From Actinomycetota bacterium (GTDB lineage Bacteria > Actinomycetota > Acidimicrobiia > Acidimicrobiales > Ilumatobacteraceae), in contig JAPKZT010000286.1 of NCBI GenBank assembly GCA_026393655.1, positions 1-32,828 on the forward strand: 32,828 nt of DNA, written 5' to 3'. The position numbers and the translations under genes were made by a program. Of the stretch, positions 20,196 through 28,960 are shown one piece after another. How positions within the stretch are numbered: position 1 is the first letter of the stretch; every line of letters starts with the position of its first letter. Below the pieces are notes generated by a model. It saw nothing but the letters and a program-made list of their open reading frames with translations, did no database searches and was not told the origin of the DNA.

Positions 20196-21929
20196 ATGGC
20201 AACGCAATCTCTCTATCGACGATACAGACCACGCCGCTTTGACGAGCTAAAAGGTCAAGACCATGTCGTGCGCGCTCTGCGCAATGCGGTGATCAATAAT
20301 CGTGAAGGTCAGGCGTATTTATTTTCTGGGCCTCGTGGGACGGGCAAAACTTCTACTGCACGAATTTTAGCGAAAGTGCTCAACTGCGAAAATCTAAAAG
20401 ACGGTGAGCCATGCGGAAAATGTAATTCGTGTGTTTCGATAGATGTTGGTTCAAGTTACGACGTACTTGAATTAGATGCTGCAAGCAACAACGGCGTAGA
20501 CAATATGCGTGATCTAATTGAACGCGCCGCGCTTGGCAACCCAGGTCGGCACCGTGTTTTTATTCTCGACGAAGTCCACATGCTTTCTAAACCAGCCGAA
20601 GCAGCATTATTGAAAACTCTTGAAGAACCACCCGAACATGTTGTGTTTGTGTTGGCGACTACCGACCCGCAAAAAGTTAGCGAGACGATTCGCAGCCGTA
20701 CGCAACATTTGCAATTTCATCTTTTGCCGATGCAAGAATTAAAAGATCACGTCAATTGGGTCGTAGCCGACGCAAAACTTGTAATTAGCGCAGATGCAAT
20801 TGATCGCGTTGTAAAACTTGGTGGTGGTTCTGTGCGTGACACACTCTCTGCACTTGAACTCGCGGTTGCCTCTGGTGGTGAAGTCGATGAGCAGATCTCT
20901 CTTGATGAATTTATTGAAGCCTTTATTGATCACGATCCAGGTCGTGCACTTGCTGCTGTTGGCGCATCAGTACAATTTGGCGCCGACCCGCGCGCACTCA
21001 CTGAAGACATCGTGCGAAACTTACGCGATCTGTTCTTGTCGTTGATGGCGCCAGAGCTTGTTCAACTTCCCAAAGAGCGCGCCGAAATCGTGAGTGACCA
21101 AGCTCGCCGAATGGGCGCAAGCAGTGTTGTTCGGGCGATTGAAGTTCTTGGAGAAGTGTTAATCGAAATTCGACACGCACCAGACGCTCGATTGTTGCTT
21201 GAAGTTTCATTAGTAAAACTCACAAGGCAAAATTCAAATACCGATATTGCCGCGTTGATGTCGCGCATCGAAAGATTAGAAGCAGGGGTTGTGGCCAATC
21301 GAGATCCGACTGGGCCGATGACAAGACCGGTTTTGGTAGATCCAAATACGGGACGTGCAAAATTAGGCGGACGGGCGACTCCACTTGTGGTTGTTCCAAA
21401 TATTGCCCCGGTTGTGACGTCGGCTGTGTCATCAAATAGCAAGCCTGCAAGTGAACCAACGATCACGTTGGCGAGTGTTCCAGATGCAGCGGCTAATCAA
21501 AAACCTGAGTCAACTGCAGTTCTGAGTGATGATGAAATTAAACGTCGTTGGCCCGATGTTGTTGCTGCGCAAAAGCCAATGGTTCGTGCGCTGTTTAGTG
21601 CGGTGAACTTGGTTGATTGTCGAGATGGGATAATCACATTGTCGGCGCCAAGTGATATGCACATCACAAAATCAAGCGATCACCTTGAAGCAATATCGAG
21701 TTCACTTAAGACGATCGCTGGCAAACAAATCAATTTCAAATTCGTTGTGGGCGAGTCAAAGCGCAATCGAAACGTCAAACAAAATTCAGCCGAGTTAATT
21801 GATGAAGAGATAGAAGAGCCCGTTGATTTATCTGAGACAACCAAAGCACCAAAGGGCACTCGATCATCTCCGATTGATGAATTGGCAAAAGCGTTTCCGG
21901 GATCGCGAATAATTGACGATAAGAAGTAG
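20196..21929 (+). CDS. dnaX: DNA polymerase III subunit gamma/tau
   Basis: RRYRPRRFDELKGQDHVVRALRNAV, FSGPRGTGKTSTARILAKVLNC, HRVFILDEVHMLSKPAEAALLKTLEEPPEHVVFVLATTDPQK. Confidence 0.97.
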   Translation: MATQSLYRRYRPRRFDELKGQDHVVRALRNAVINNREGQAYLFSGPRGTGKTSTARILAKVLNCENLKDGEPCGKCNSCVSIDVGSSYDVLELDAASNNGVDNMRDLIERAALGNPGRHRVFILDEVHMLSKPAEAALLKTLEEPPEHVVFVLATTDPQKVSETIRSRTQHLQFHLLPMQELKDHVNWVVADAKLVISADAIDRVVKLGGGSVRDTLSALELAVASGGEVDEQISLDEFIEAFIDHDPGRALAAVGASVQFGADPRALTEDIVRNLRDLFLSLMAPELVQLPKERAEIVSDQARRMGASSVVRAIEVLGEVLIEIRHAPDARLLLEVSLVKLTRQNSNTDIAALMSRIERLEAGVVANRDPTGPMTRPVLVDPNTGRAKLGGRATPLVVVPNIAPVVTSAVSSNSKPASEPTITLASVPDAAANQKPESTAVLSDDEIKRRWPDVVAAQKPMVRALFSAVNLVDCRDGIITLSAPSDMHITKSSDHLEAISSSLKTIAGKQINFKFVVGESKRNRNVKQNSAELIDEEIEEPVDLSETTKAPKGTRSSPIDELAKAFPGSRIIDDKK

Positions 21930-21935
21930 GCAATA

Positions 21936-22544
21936 GTGGTTTCGGCGTATACACAACCGATGCAGGCGCTTATCGATGCGCTCTCTCGGCTACCTGGGAT
22001 TGGACCAAAATCGGCACAACGAATTGCGTTTTATTTAATTAAAAGTGAGGATCGTGATGTTGAACATCTTTCAGACGCGATCACCAAGGCAAAAGCAACT
22101 GTGCGCTTCTGTGAGCGATGTTCTAATTTTGCTGAAACTACTCTTTGTCATTTCTGCAGTGATGATCGTCGTGACACGACAACGATTTGTGTTGTCGAAG
22201 AATCACGAGATGTAGTTGCGATAGAAAAAACTGGTGAGTTTCGCGGGCGATATCACGTGTTACTAGGTGCAATTAATCCATTAGATGGGGTTGGCCCTGA
22301 ACAACTCAAAATTCGTGAACTACTTGTGCGAATCGAGCCGGAAAGCGTTAAAGAAGTTATTTTGTGCATGAACCCAAATACTGAGGGCGACGTGACCTCA
22401 ATGTATTTAGCTCGCATTTTGAAACCGCTCGGAGTAAAAGTTACGCGAATTGCGAGCGGGCTACCTGTCGGTGGTGATTTAGAGTACGCCGACGAACTAA
22501 CTCTTGGTCGCGCGCTTGAAGGTCGTCGCGAAGTTACGGGCTAA
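21936..22544 (+). CDS. recR: Recombination mediator protein RecR
   Basis: LIDALSRLPGIGPKSAQRIAFYL, four-Cys zinc finger CERCSNFAETTLCHFC, NPNTEGDVTSMYLAR. GTG start. Confidence 0.97.
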   Translation: MVSAYTQPMQALIDALSRLPGIGPKSAQRIAFYLIKSEDRDVEHLSDAITKAKATVRFCERCSNFAETTLCHFCSDDRRDTTTICVVEESRDVVAIEKTGEFRGRYHVLLGAINPLDGVGPEQLKIRELLVRIEPESVKEVILCMNPNTEGDVTSMYLARILKPLGVKVTRIASGLPVGGDLEYADELTLGRALEGRREVTG

Positions 22545-22546
22545 TG

Positions 22547-22570
22547 AGCTAGCTAATTAATTAGCTAGCT
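22547..22570. repeat. 24-bp perfect palindrome AGCTAGCTAATTAATTAGCTAGCT between convergent recR and thiolase, possible terminator
   Basis: Self-complementary by inspection; contains the thiolase TAG stop codon. Confidence 0.9.
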
Positions 22571-23746
22571 AGCACGAACAATCAGCGCATCACCCTGACC
22601 GCCGCCGCCACACAATGCAGCAGCACCAAGACCGCCGCCACGACGACGCAATTCGTGAAGCAATGTCAGAGCTAATCGATTACCACTCATACCAATTGGG
22701 TGACCGAGTGCAATTGCGCCGCCATTGACGTTGACGATTTCATCTGAGATTTTTAGTTCGCGCATTGAGGCGATGCCAACTGCAGCAAATGCTTCATTGA
22801 TTTCAAACAAGTCAACATCAGAAACTTTTTTGCCAACACGTTCTAGGGCTTTAAGAATGCTGCGACTTGGTTGATGTAATAACGAAGCATTATCTGGGCC
22901 CGCCACCATTCCATAACTGACAAACTCACCAAGTGGTTTGACACCACGTTTTTCGGCAGCACGTTTTGACATCATCACGATTGCCGAACCTGCATCACTG
23001 ATTTGGCTGGCATTGCCTGCTGTAACGGTGCCATTTTTATCAAACGCCGGCTTAAGTGATGCGAGTGACTCCATTGTGGTTGACGCGCGCACACCTTCAT
23101 CATCACTAATCACAACAGGGTCACCTTTGCGCTGTGGAATTGAAATTGAAACAATTTCGTCGGCAAGTCTGCCAGCAGCAATTGCTGCTGCAGCGCGCTG
23201 GTTGCTCTTCATTGCTAAATCATCTTGTGCATCACGACTAATGTCACCGGCTGCATATCGCTCGGTGCCAAGACCCATCAGGCACGCATCAAACGCACAC
23301 CATAAACCGTCGCGCTGAATTGCATCAAGTAATTGAACATCGCCAAAACGAAAACCGCTGCGTGCACCCATCGCAAGATATGGAGAATTCGTCATGCTCT
23401 CCATGCCACCCGCGATGACGATGTCAGCATCACCATTTGAAATCATTTGATCCGCAAGATAAATCGAATTCAAGCCAGACAAACAAACTTTGTTGATATT
23501 GATGCTTGGCACATTCATTGGGATACCAGCTTTTACTGCTGCTTGTCGTGAAGGCACTTGACCTTGACCTGCAGTTAAAACTTGACCCATGATTACGTGT
23601 TCAACTTCGTGCGGTGCAACACCTGCGCGACGCAATGCTTCAGCAATTGCGAAACCTCCAAGTTCCGCTGCACTAAATGAAGCTAATGCTCCGCTCATCT
23701 TTCCGATTGGCGTTCTTGCTCCCGCGACAATGTATGAACCCGGCAT
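22565..23746 (-). CDS. Acetyl-CoA C-acetyltransferase (thiolase)
   Basis: VAGARTPIGKMSGALA, NKVCLSGLNSIYLA, EINEAFA, NVNGGAIALGHPIGMSGNRL, ALCGGGGQGDALIV. Confidence 0.95.
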   Translation of the reverse strand: MPGSYIVAGARTPIGKMSGALASFSAAELGGFAIAEALRRAGVAPHEVEHVIMGQVLTAGQGQVPSRQAAVKAGIPMNVPSININKVCLSGLNSIYLADQMISNGDADIVIAGGMESMTNSPYLAMGARSGFRFGDVQLLDAIQRDGLWCAFDACLMGLGTERYAAGDISRDAQDDLAMKSNQRAAAAIAAGRLADEIVSISIPQRKGDPVVISDDEGVRASTTMESLASLKPAFDKNGTVTAGNASQISDAGSAIVMMSKRAAEKRGVKPLGEFVSYGMVAGPDNASLLHQPSRSILKALERVGKKVSDVDLFEINEAFAAVGIASMRELKISDEIVNVNGGAIALGHPIGMSGNRLALTLLHELRRRGGGLGAAALCGGGGQGDALIVRAS

Positions 23747-23858
23747 GGTTGCTCCTTTTAATTTGTTATTTAAAGAGTAGAGCCCAATGGGCCAGTTTTC
23801 GCATTTGAAATAGTTCTCAGGTTTATATTTTGTCCGTTTGGCTTAGTAATCTCAATAC

Positions 23859-25196
23859 ATGCAGGAAATCTTAAAAGCGATAATGGACGATGCCGATAGC
23901 GAAACATTCGCTAATTTGAAAATCCCGGCGACCTATCGAGCGGCACATATTTTAAAATCAGAAGAAACTATTTTCGCTGGGGTTGCATCAAAAGATAAAG
24001 ATCCGAGAAAAACTGTACATATTGGGCAAGTGCCAACGCCAGAACTTGCACCGGACGAATGTTTAGTCGCGGTGATGGCTAGCAGCATCAATTTCAATAC
24101 AGTTTGGAGCGCCATTTTTGAACCCGTCAGCACCTTTGGTGCACTCGCTCGACTTGCGCGCGAGAGTGAGTGGGCTAAGCGACATGATTTGGATTATCAC
24201 GTTCTTGGTAGCGACGCCGCCGGAGTTGTGTTGCGCGTCGGCACCGCGGTGCGCAACTGGAAGCCTGGCGACAAAGTCACTGCGCATTGCAACCACCTAG
24301 ATGATCAAGACCCGTCAGCACATGATGACTCGATGATGGCAACCAATCAACGAATCTGGGGCTACGAAACTAACTTTGGTGGACTCGCAGAACTCGCAGT
24401 GCTCAAGGCGAATCAGTTGATGCCAAAACCGAAACATCTTTCGTGGGAAGAATCTGCAGTTAACGCATTGTGCAGTAGCACGAGTTATCGGATGCTTGTT
24501 TCAAAAAATGGTGCGGCGATGAAACAAGGTGATGTTGTTTTAATTTGGGGCGCAACTGGTGGCATTGGTGCTTATGCCGTGCAATATGTTCTCAATGGTG
24601 GAGGAATACCCGTTGGTGTCGTTAGTTCGCCGGAAAAAGCAAAAATTCTTCACGAACTCGGGTGTCATGCGGTGATTGACCGCAAAACCGCCAACTATAA
24701 GTTTTGGAACGACGACAATACTCATAACGAAAGCGAGTGGCGTCGACTCGGCAAAGACATTCGTGGGCTTGTCGGCGAAGATCCGGATATTGTTTTTGAA
24801 CATCCCGGTCGATCAACTTTCGGTGCGTCAATGTACGTTGTCAAACGTGGTGGAACTGTTGTTACGTGTGCTGCAACCAGCGGTTTTATGTTGGAGTTTG
24901 ACAATCGTCATTTTTGGATGCGCTTGAAGCGTTTGGTTGGCTCGCACTTTGCAAATTATCGCGAAGCATGGGAAGCAAATCGTCTGATGAGCAAAGGCAT
25001 GATTCATCCGGTGCTATCGCAAGTTTTTTCTCTCGACGAAACTGGCACAGCGGCATACCAAGTTCATAAAAATCTACATGAAGGCAAACTTGGCGTGTTG
25101 TGCCTTGCCCCAAAAGAGGGTTTGGGTATTACAGATAAAGAGTTGCGCGCAAAAATTGGTGAAGACAAGCTCACTATTTTCAGAAGAGCCAAATAA
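23859..25196 (+). CDS. ccr: Crotonyl-CoA carboxylase/reductase
   Basis: ASSINFNTVWSAIFEPVSTF, HVLGSDAAGVVLRVG, RIWGYETNFGGLAEL, IWGATGGIGAYAVQYVLNGGGIPVGVVSS, GSHFANYREAWEANRL: Ccr-type MDR enzyme. Confidence 0.93.
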   Translation: MQEILKAIMDDADSETFANLKIPATYRAAHILKSEETIFAGVASKDKDPRKTVHIGQVPTPELAPDECLVAVMASSINFNTVWSAIFEPVSTFGALARLARESEWAKRHDLDYHVLGSDAAGVVLRVGTAVRNWKPGDKVTAHCNHLDDQDPSAHDDSMMATNQRIWGYETNFGGLAELAVLKANQLMPKPKHLSWEESAVNALCSSTSYRMLVSKNGAAMKQGDVVLIWGATGGIGAYAVQYVLNGGGIPVGVVSSPEKAKILHELGCHAVIDRKTANYKFWNDDNTHNESEWRRLGKDIRGLVGEDPDIVFEHPGRSTFGASMYVVKRGGTVVTCAATSGFMLEFDNRHFWMRLKRLVGSHFANYREAWEANRLMSKGMIHPVLSQVFSLDETGTAAYQVHKNLHEGKLGVLCLAPKEGLGITDKELRAKIGEDKLTIFRRAK

Positions 25197-25202
25197 TCTG
25201 CG

Positions 25203-25622
25203 ATGAGTGATTCACCAGAAATGTTGTTAACCGAGATCGACCACGTGGCAATTGCAGTTAATGATCTTGAGGCTGCGATTGATTACTACAAGCGAGCATT
25301 TGGGGCAACTGTTGCTCATCGCGAAATTGTTGAGCAAGATGGAGTTGAAGAAGCATTGCTGAAAGTTGCGCAAAGTTACGTGCAACTATTGACACCAACT
25401 CGACCAGATTCGCCAGTTGCAAAATCGCTTGAAAAGCGCGGTGAGGGTTTACATCACATTGGTTATCGTGTCGCGAATTGCGCACAGGCGTTGCAGTCAA
25501 TGATTGACGCCGGCGCAAAACCAATTGACAACGTGCCGCGCAAGGGTTCGCGCGGCACAACCGTTGCGTTCGTTCATCCAAAAGGTAGTTTCGGCACGCT
25601 AATTGAGTTAGTGCAGGAGTAA
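25203..25622 (+). CDS. mce: Methylmalonyl-CoA (ethylmalonyl-CoA) epimerase, VOC family
   Basis: IDHVAIAVNDLEAAIDYY...GEGLHHIGYRV...GSRGTTVAFVHPKGSFGTLIELVQ. Confidence 0.92.
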   Translation: MSDSPEMLLTEIDHVAIAVNDLEAAIDYYKRAFGATVAHREIVEQDGVEEALLKVAQSYVQLLTPTRPDSPVAKSLEKRGEGLHHIGYRVANCAQALQSMIDAGAKPIDNVPRKGSRGTTVAFVHPKGSFGTLIELVQE

Positions 25623-25632
25623 AACCAAAGCC

Positions 25633-26292
25633 GTGATTTTTGTGCTGACGATTTTCGTCGGTGCTGTAGTTGGTGCGTTGGTCGGCATAATTGCCAAAAA
25701 ATTTATAGTTGAAATTGATTCGCAGAAAAGTATCTCGCGGGTAAAACTTATTATTCTGGGCGTAGCGCTCGGTACGTTCTTTGCATTTCTAATTCGCACA
25801 CGATTTTCAAGTTGGGATCTTCAACTTGCCTATGCAATTTTGTGTAGTGGATTAATTTTGCAGACGATGATAGATGCCTTGACACATCGTTTGGTTCGAA
25901 GCGTTACATATTTACTAGGCGTGACCGGTGTTGTGCTTTTGCTAATTAGCGCAATTCGCACGGATAGTTTTAATTCAATTGTTGCGGCGTTGGTCTGTGC
26001 TTTCGCCAGTGGATTGCTATTTTCTGTAATAAATAAAATTGCGCCAGGCGGGTTGGGTGTTGGAGATGTTCGGCTTGTGCCAGTTCTCGGTTGGTATTTG
26101 GGTTTTCTTGGTTACAACGAGGCAATTTGGGCAATTTTTATTGCGTGTCTCAGTGCCAGTGTGGTCGGGGTGAGTTTGATTGCCGTCGGGCGTGGGTCGT
26201 TAAATCGCAGGCTCGCTTTTGGTCCATATCTCACGCTCGGAACACTCGTCTGCGTATTTGTTGGCAAAGTATTGCCGAGTGTTTTTAGCTAG
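25633..26292 (+). CDS. Type IV prepilin peptidase-like (A24 family) membrane protein
   Basis: IDALTHRLV (first Asp), GGLGVGDVRLVPVLGWYLGF (GxGD), LAFGPYLTLGTL. Confidence 0.82.
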   Translation: MIFVLTIFVGAVVGALVGIIAKKFIVEIDSQKSISRVKLIILGVALGTFFAFLIRTRFSSWDLQLAYAILCSGLILQTMIDALTHRLVRSVTYLLGVTGVVLLLISAIRTDSFNSIVAALVCAFASGLLFSVINKIAPGGLGVGDVRLVPVLGWYLGFLGYNEAIWAIFIACLSASVVGVSLIAVGRGSLNRRLAFGPYLTLGTLVCVFVGKVLPSVFS

Positions 26293-26327
26293 ACGGGGAT
26301 TTTGGCTAGTCGCTATTTTAGCTAGTC
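26283..26327. repeat. Three imperfect TTTTxGCTAG(A/T)CG repeats with 16-17 nt period
   Basis: GCTAG at 26288, 26305, 26321, each preceded by a T-rich run. Confidence 0.8.
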
Positions 26328-26359
26328 GCGTCAGTTAGCCAATCGCCTAAGTTGGACAG

Positions 26360-27244
26360 ATGCAAGTTCATTTAATCGATGGCACTTATGAAATGTATCG
26401 ACAGCACTACGGCTCTGCGATTCGTGATAAAGAACCACCACCGTTTGCGGCGACGATTGGTATTTTGACTTCGACTTTGCAACTACTTGCAGAGGGTGCA
26501 ACACACATTGCAGTGGCGACTGATCATGTCATTGAAAGTTTTCGTAACGAACTTTATAGCGGATACAAAACTAGTGAAGGCATGGAGTCTGTTTTACTTG
26601 AGCAGATACCGATAGTCGAAGATGCGTTGCGAGCGATGGGCGTAACGGTTTGGGCAATGGAGAAGTACGAAGCAGACGATGCGTTGGCTTCTGGTGTCGC
26701 TGTCGCGTGTGAAGATCGCCGCGTTCACCAAGTGCGAATCTTGACGCCAGATAAAGATTTAGGTCAATGCGTAAGCGGTCGAAGAGTTGTTCAGGTGGAT
26801 AGGCGCAACAATATTGTGCTTGACGAATCTGCTATTCGTGAGAAGTTTGGTATTGGCCCCGAATCAATCGCAGATTATTTGGCACTAGTTGGAGATACCG
26901 CTGATGGGTTTCCTGGGTTGCCTGGCTGGGGAGCCAAGAGTGCATCAACAGTGCTTGCTCGGTATATCGCACTTGATGCGATACCTGATGATCATGAACA
27001 ATGGAAAACTGATGGCTTAACGACGTTGCGTGGTGCAGAAAAACTTGCAACAACACTTCGCACTCAAAGAAAAGATGCCGAACTGTTTCAAACTCTTGCC
27101 ACATTGGTGCAAGATGTACCAGTCGGTTCTGTAGATAGTTGGAAGTGGAATGGTGCTAAACCAGAGTTCACCGGGATGTTAGAAAAATTTGGCGCAACAC
27201 ATTTACTAGATCGACTTGAGCGAATTAAAACCCTTTCGCAATAA
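26360..27244 (+). CDS. Stand-alone 5'-3' exonuclease (PolA N-terminal domain-like / FEN)
   Basis: HLIDGTYEMYRQHYG, YEADDALASGVA, LTPDKDLGQCV, DYLALVGDTADGFPGLPGWGAKSAS. Confidence 0.9.
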   Translation: MQVHLIDGTYEMYRQHYGSAIRDKEPPPFAATIGILTSTLQLLAEGATHIAVATDHVIESFRNELYSGYKTSEGMESVLLEQIPIVEDALRAMGVTVWAMEKYEADDALASGVAVACEDRRVHQVRILTPDKDLGQCVSGRRVVQVDRRNNIVLDESAIREKFGIGPESIADYLALVGDTADGFPGLPGWGAKSASTVLARYIALDAIPDDHEQWKTDGLTTLRGAEKLATTLRTQRKDAELFQTLATLVQDVPVGSVDSWKWNGAKPEFTGMLEKFGATHLLDRLERIKTLSQ

Positions 27245-28126
27245 CTCGAACGCAACCAAAGGCAATGCCCACAAGTTTTGAATCAAAAGACCAAGTGCTC
27301 GAACAAATTTTCGTGCTTGCAAAGATCGCCATGCATACAGCAGACCATAAAGTCCGACTGTTCGCTTTCCGTGTAGTTTGTCGAGCAAAGTCAGGCCCGA
27401 AAGATTTTGTGCCTTGCGATATAACTCGTAGTTATCGGCAGTGAGTATCAAACTATTGCTTGAAATTGAAGACAATGATGATGTGACGCGACGAATATCA
27501 GTTAGAAATTTTGGCAGAATCGCTAGTTCGCCGATACTTGCTAGAGCGAGCCAGAGTGCAAAATCTTGTGCGTATAAATATTTCTGGTTATACCCACCAA
27601 CCGCGCGAGCACTTTCGGCTCGAAACATTGCCGACGAATTTACTATTGGGTTATCTGATGCCATTTGTCGCATTACATCGACACTTGTAGTTGGCGTTCG
27701 CACTTCGTTGATCAGGTTTCCGTGTTGATCAATGTTGCGATACCAACTGCCGACAACAATAATATTTGGGTTGTTTGTTAGAAAGTCAAATTGCTGTTGC
27801 AATCGATCTTGGCTTGAAATGTCATCGGCATCAAGAATCGCCACAAAATCCGCGCGAGCATTTTCTAGGGCAATCGCCAGTGCCGGTGTTCGGCCATGAT
27901 TTTTGTCAAGAGCAATAATTCTGATCCGATCATCATTTAGATTTTTAACAACAGTCAATGAGATATCAGTTGAGCAATTATCGACTACGACAAGCTCCCA
28001 GTTGTTAAAAGTTTGGGCGATGATGCTGTTTACGCTCTCTTGAATCGTCGACGCGGCGTTGTAGCAAGTCATCAACACTGAAACTTTCGGTATGGCTGTC
28101 GATGCTGAAGTCAGATGCGTTTCCAA
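27206..28126 (-). CDS. Family 2 glycosyltransferase
   Basis: PKVSVLMTCYNAASTIQESVNSIIAQTFNNWELVVVDNCSTDIS, ILDADDISSQDRLQQQ. Confidence 0.88.
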   Translation of the reverse strand: METHLTSASTAIPKVSVLMTCYNAASTIQESVNSIIAQTFNNWELVVVDNCSTDISLTVVKNLNDDRIRIIALDKNHGRTPALAIALENARADFVAILDADDISSQDRLQQQFDFLTNNPNIIVVGSWYRNIDQHGNLINEVRTPTTSVDVMRQMASDNPIVNSSAMFRAESARAVGGYNQKYLYAQDFALWLALASIGELAILPKFLTDIRRVTSSLSSISSNSLILTADNYELYRKAQNLSGLTLLDKLHGKRTVGLYGLLYAWRSLQARKFVRALGLLIQNLWALPLVAFELLRKGFNSLKSI

Positions 28127-28151
28127 ACTTTGATCGTTTCCGCCGACTGAA

Positions 28152-28257
28152 GTGACGACCAGGCGATCTGCGGCACTCGAATGGTTCCGATGAAGGCTGC
28201 TGCCTTCCGGCTCTGACCTGATTCTTGGGCACTCGTTGCACAGGACCCGGCCGCCAC
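28152..28257 (-). ncRNA. ffs: Bacterial small signal recognition particle RNA (4.5S type)
   Basis: Minus strand carries AUCAGGUCAGAGCCGGAAGGCAGCAGCC (SRP helix-8 motif with GGAA tetraloop). Terminal strands GUGGCGGCCGGGU and GCCUGGUCGUCAC form 13 consecutive pairs including G-U. Confidence 0.88.
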
Positions 28258-28385
28258 CTCACTCGACGGAAACGGTTTCTTAACGATATCCGCAATCTGT
28301 TATCGGCAATTCGTACTAGTTAATCGTTACAGCAGTGCTCAGATAGCCTGCCAACGCTGAACAGTTCACATTGTTCGGGCGATTT

Positions 28386-28473
28386 GGAGGGGTGCGAGAG
28401 CGGCCGAATCGGCACGCTTGGAAAGCGTGTGAGGCGCAAGTCTCCGTGGGTTCGAATCCCACCCCCTCCGCCA
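28386..28473 (+). tRNA. tRNA-Ser(GGA)
   Basis: GGAGGGG/CCCCTCC acceptor, CACGC-TTGGAAA-GCGTG anticodon arm (GGA), long variable arm, encoded CCA. Confidence 0.94.
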
Positions 28474-28937
28474 TGATCACTAACGATGACGCGATGAACT
28501 TTGCACTGGCTGAAGCGCGGCTCGCACTCGTGCACGGTGATGTGCCAGTTGGCGCGATCGTGATTCATAAAGATGTGATCATCGCATCGCGACACAATGA
28601 GCGTGAACTTCGAAACGACCCGACAGCGCACGCCGAAATTTTGGCTTTGCGCGATGCAGCAAATTTATTGGGACGATGGCGACTCGAAGAGTGCACACTC
28701 GTGGTAACTCTCGAGCCATGCACGATGTGCTCTGGCGCACTTGTCAATTCGCGAATCAGCACGGTTGTATTTGGCGCTGCCGATCTAAAAGCCGGCGCGT
28801 TTGGCAGTCTGTACAACATTGCGACTGATCCGCGATTAGGTCATCATCCAAAAGTTGTACACGGAGTTTTAGCAACTCAATGCGCTGAAGTTCTAACTGA
28901 ACTGTTTAAAAATTTACGCGAGGCAAAGACTAATTAG
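28473..28937 (+). CDS. tadA: tRNA-specific adenosine deaminase
   Basis: HAEILALRDAAN, LEPCTMCSGALVNSRI. The track ORF (28371) runs through the tRNA; the first plausible ATG is at 28473. Confidence 0.93.
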   Translation: MITNDDAMNFALAEARLALVHGDVPVGAIVIHKDVIIASRHNERELRNDPTAHAEILALRDAANLLGRWRLEECTLVVTLEPCTMCSGALVNSRISTVVFGAADLKAGAFGSLYNIATDPRLGHHPKVVHGVLATQCAEVLTELFKNLREAKTN

Positions 28938-28960
28938 CACTCGGCGGTAGCCTTGAAAAC

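Noticed and set aside
21062-21466. 134-aa minus-strand ORF inside dnaX
   Set aside because: Antisense shadow of a well-supported gene; no domain signature.
28005-28295. ORF on minus strand (96 aa)
   Set aside because: Arg-rich composition with no recognisable domain, overlaps the SRP RNA and the GT2 gene start in another frame; spurious.
28357-28377. GAACA...TGTTC inverted repeat as a LexA-type box
   Set aside because: Spacing does not match the actinobacterial GAACNNNNGTTC SOS box, and it lies upstream of a tRNA.
28320-28631. 103-aa minus-strand ORF
   Set aside because: Antisense to tRNA-Ser(GGA) and tadA; the GGGGGIRTHGDLRLTRFPSVPIRPLSHPS segment is the known false translation of a tRNA-Ser.
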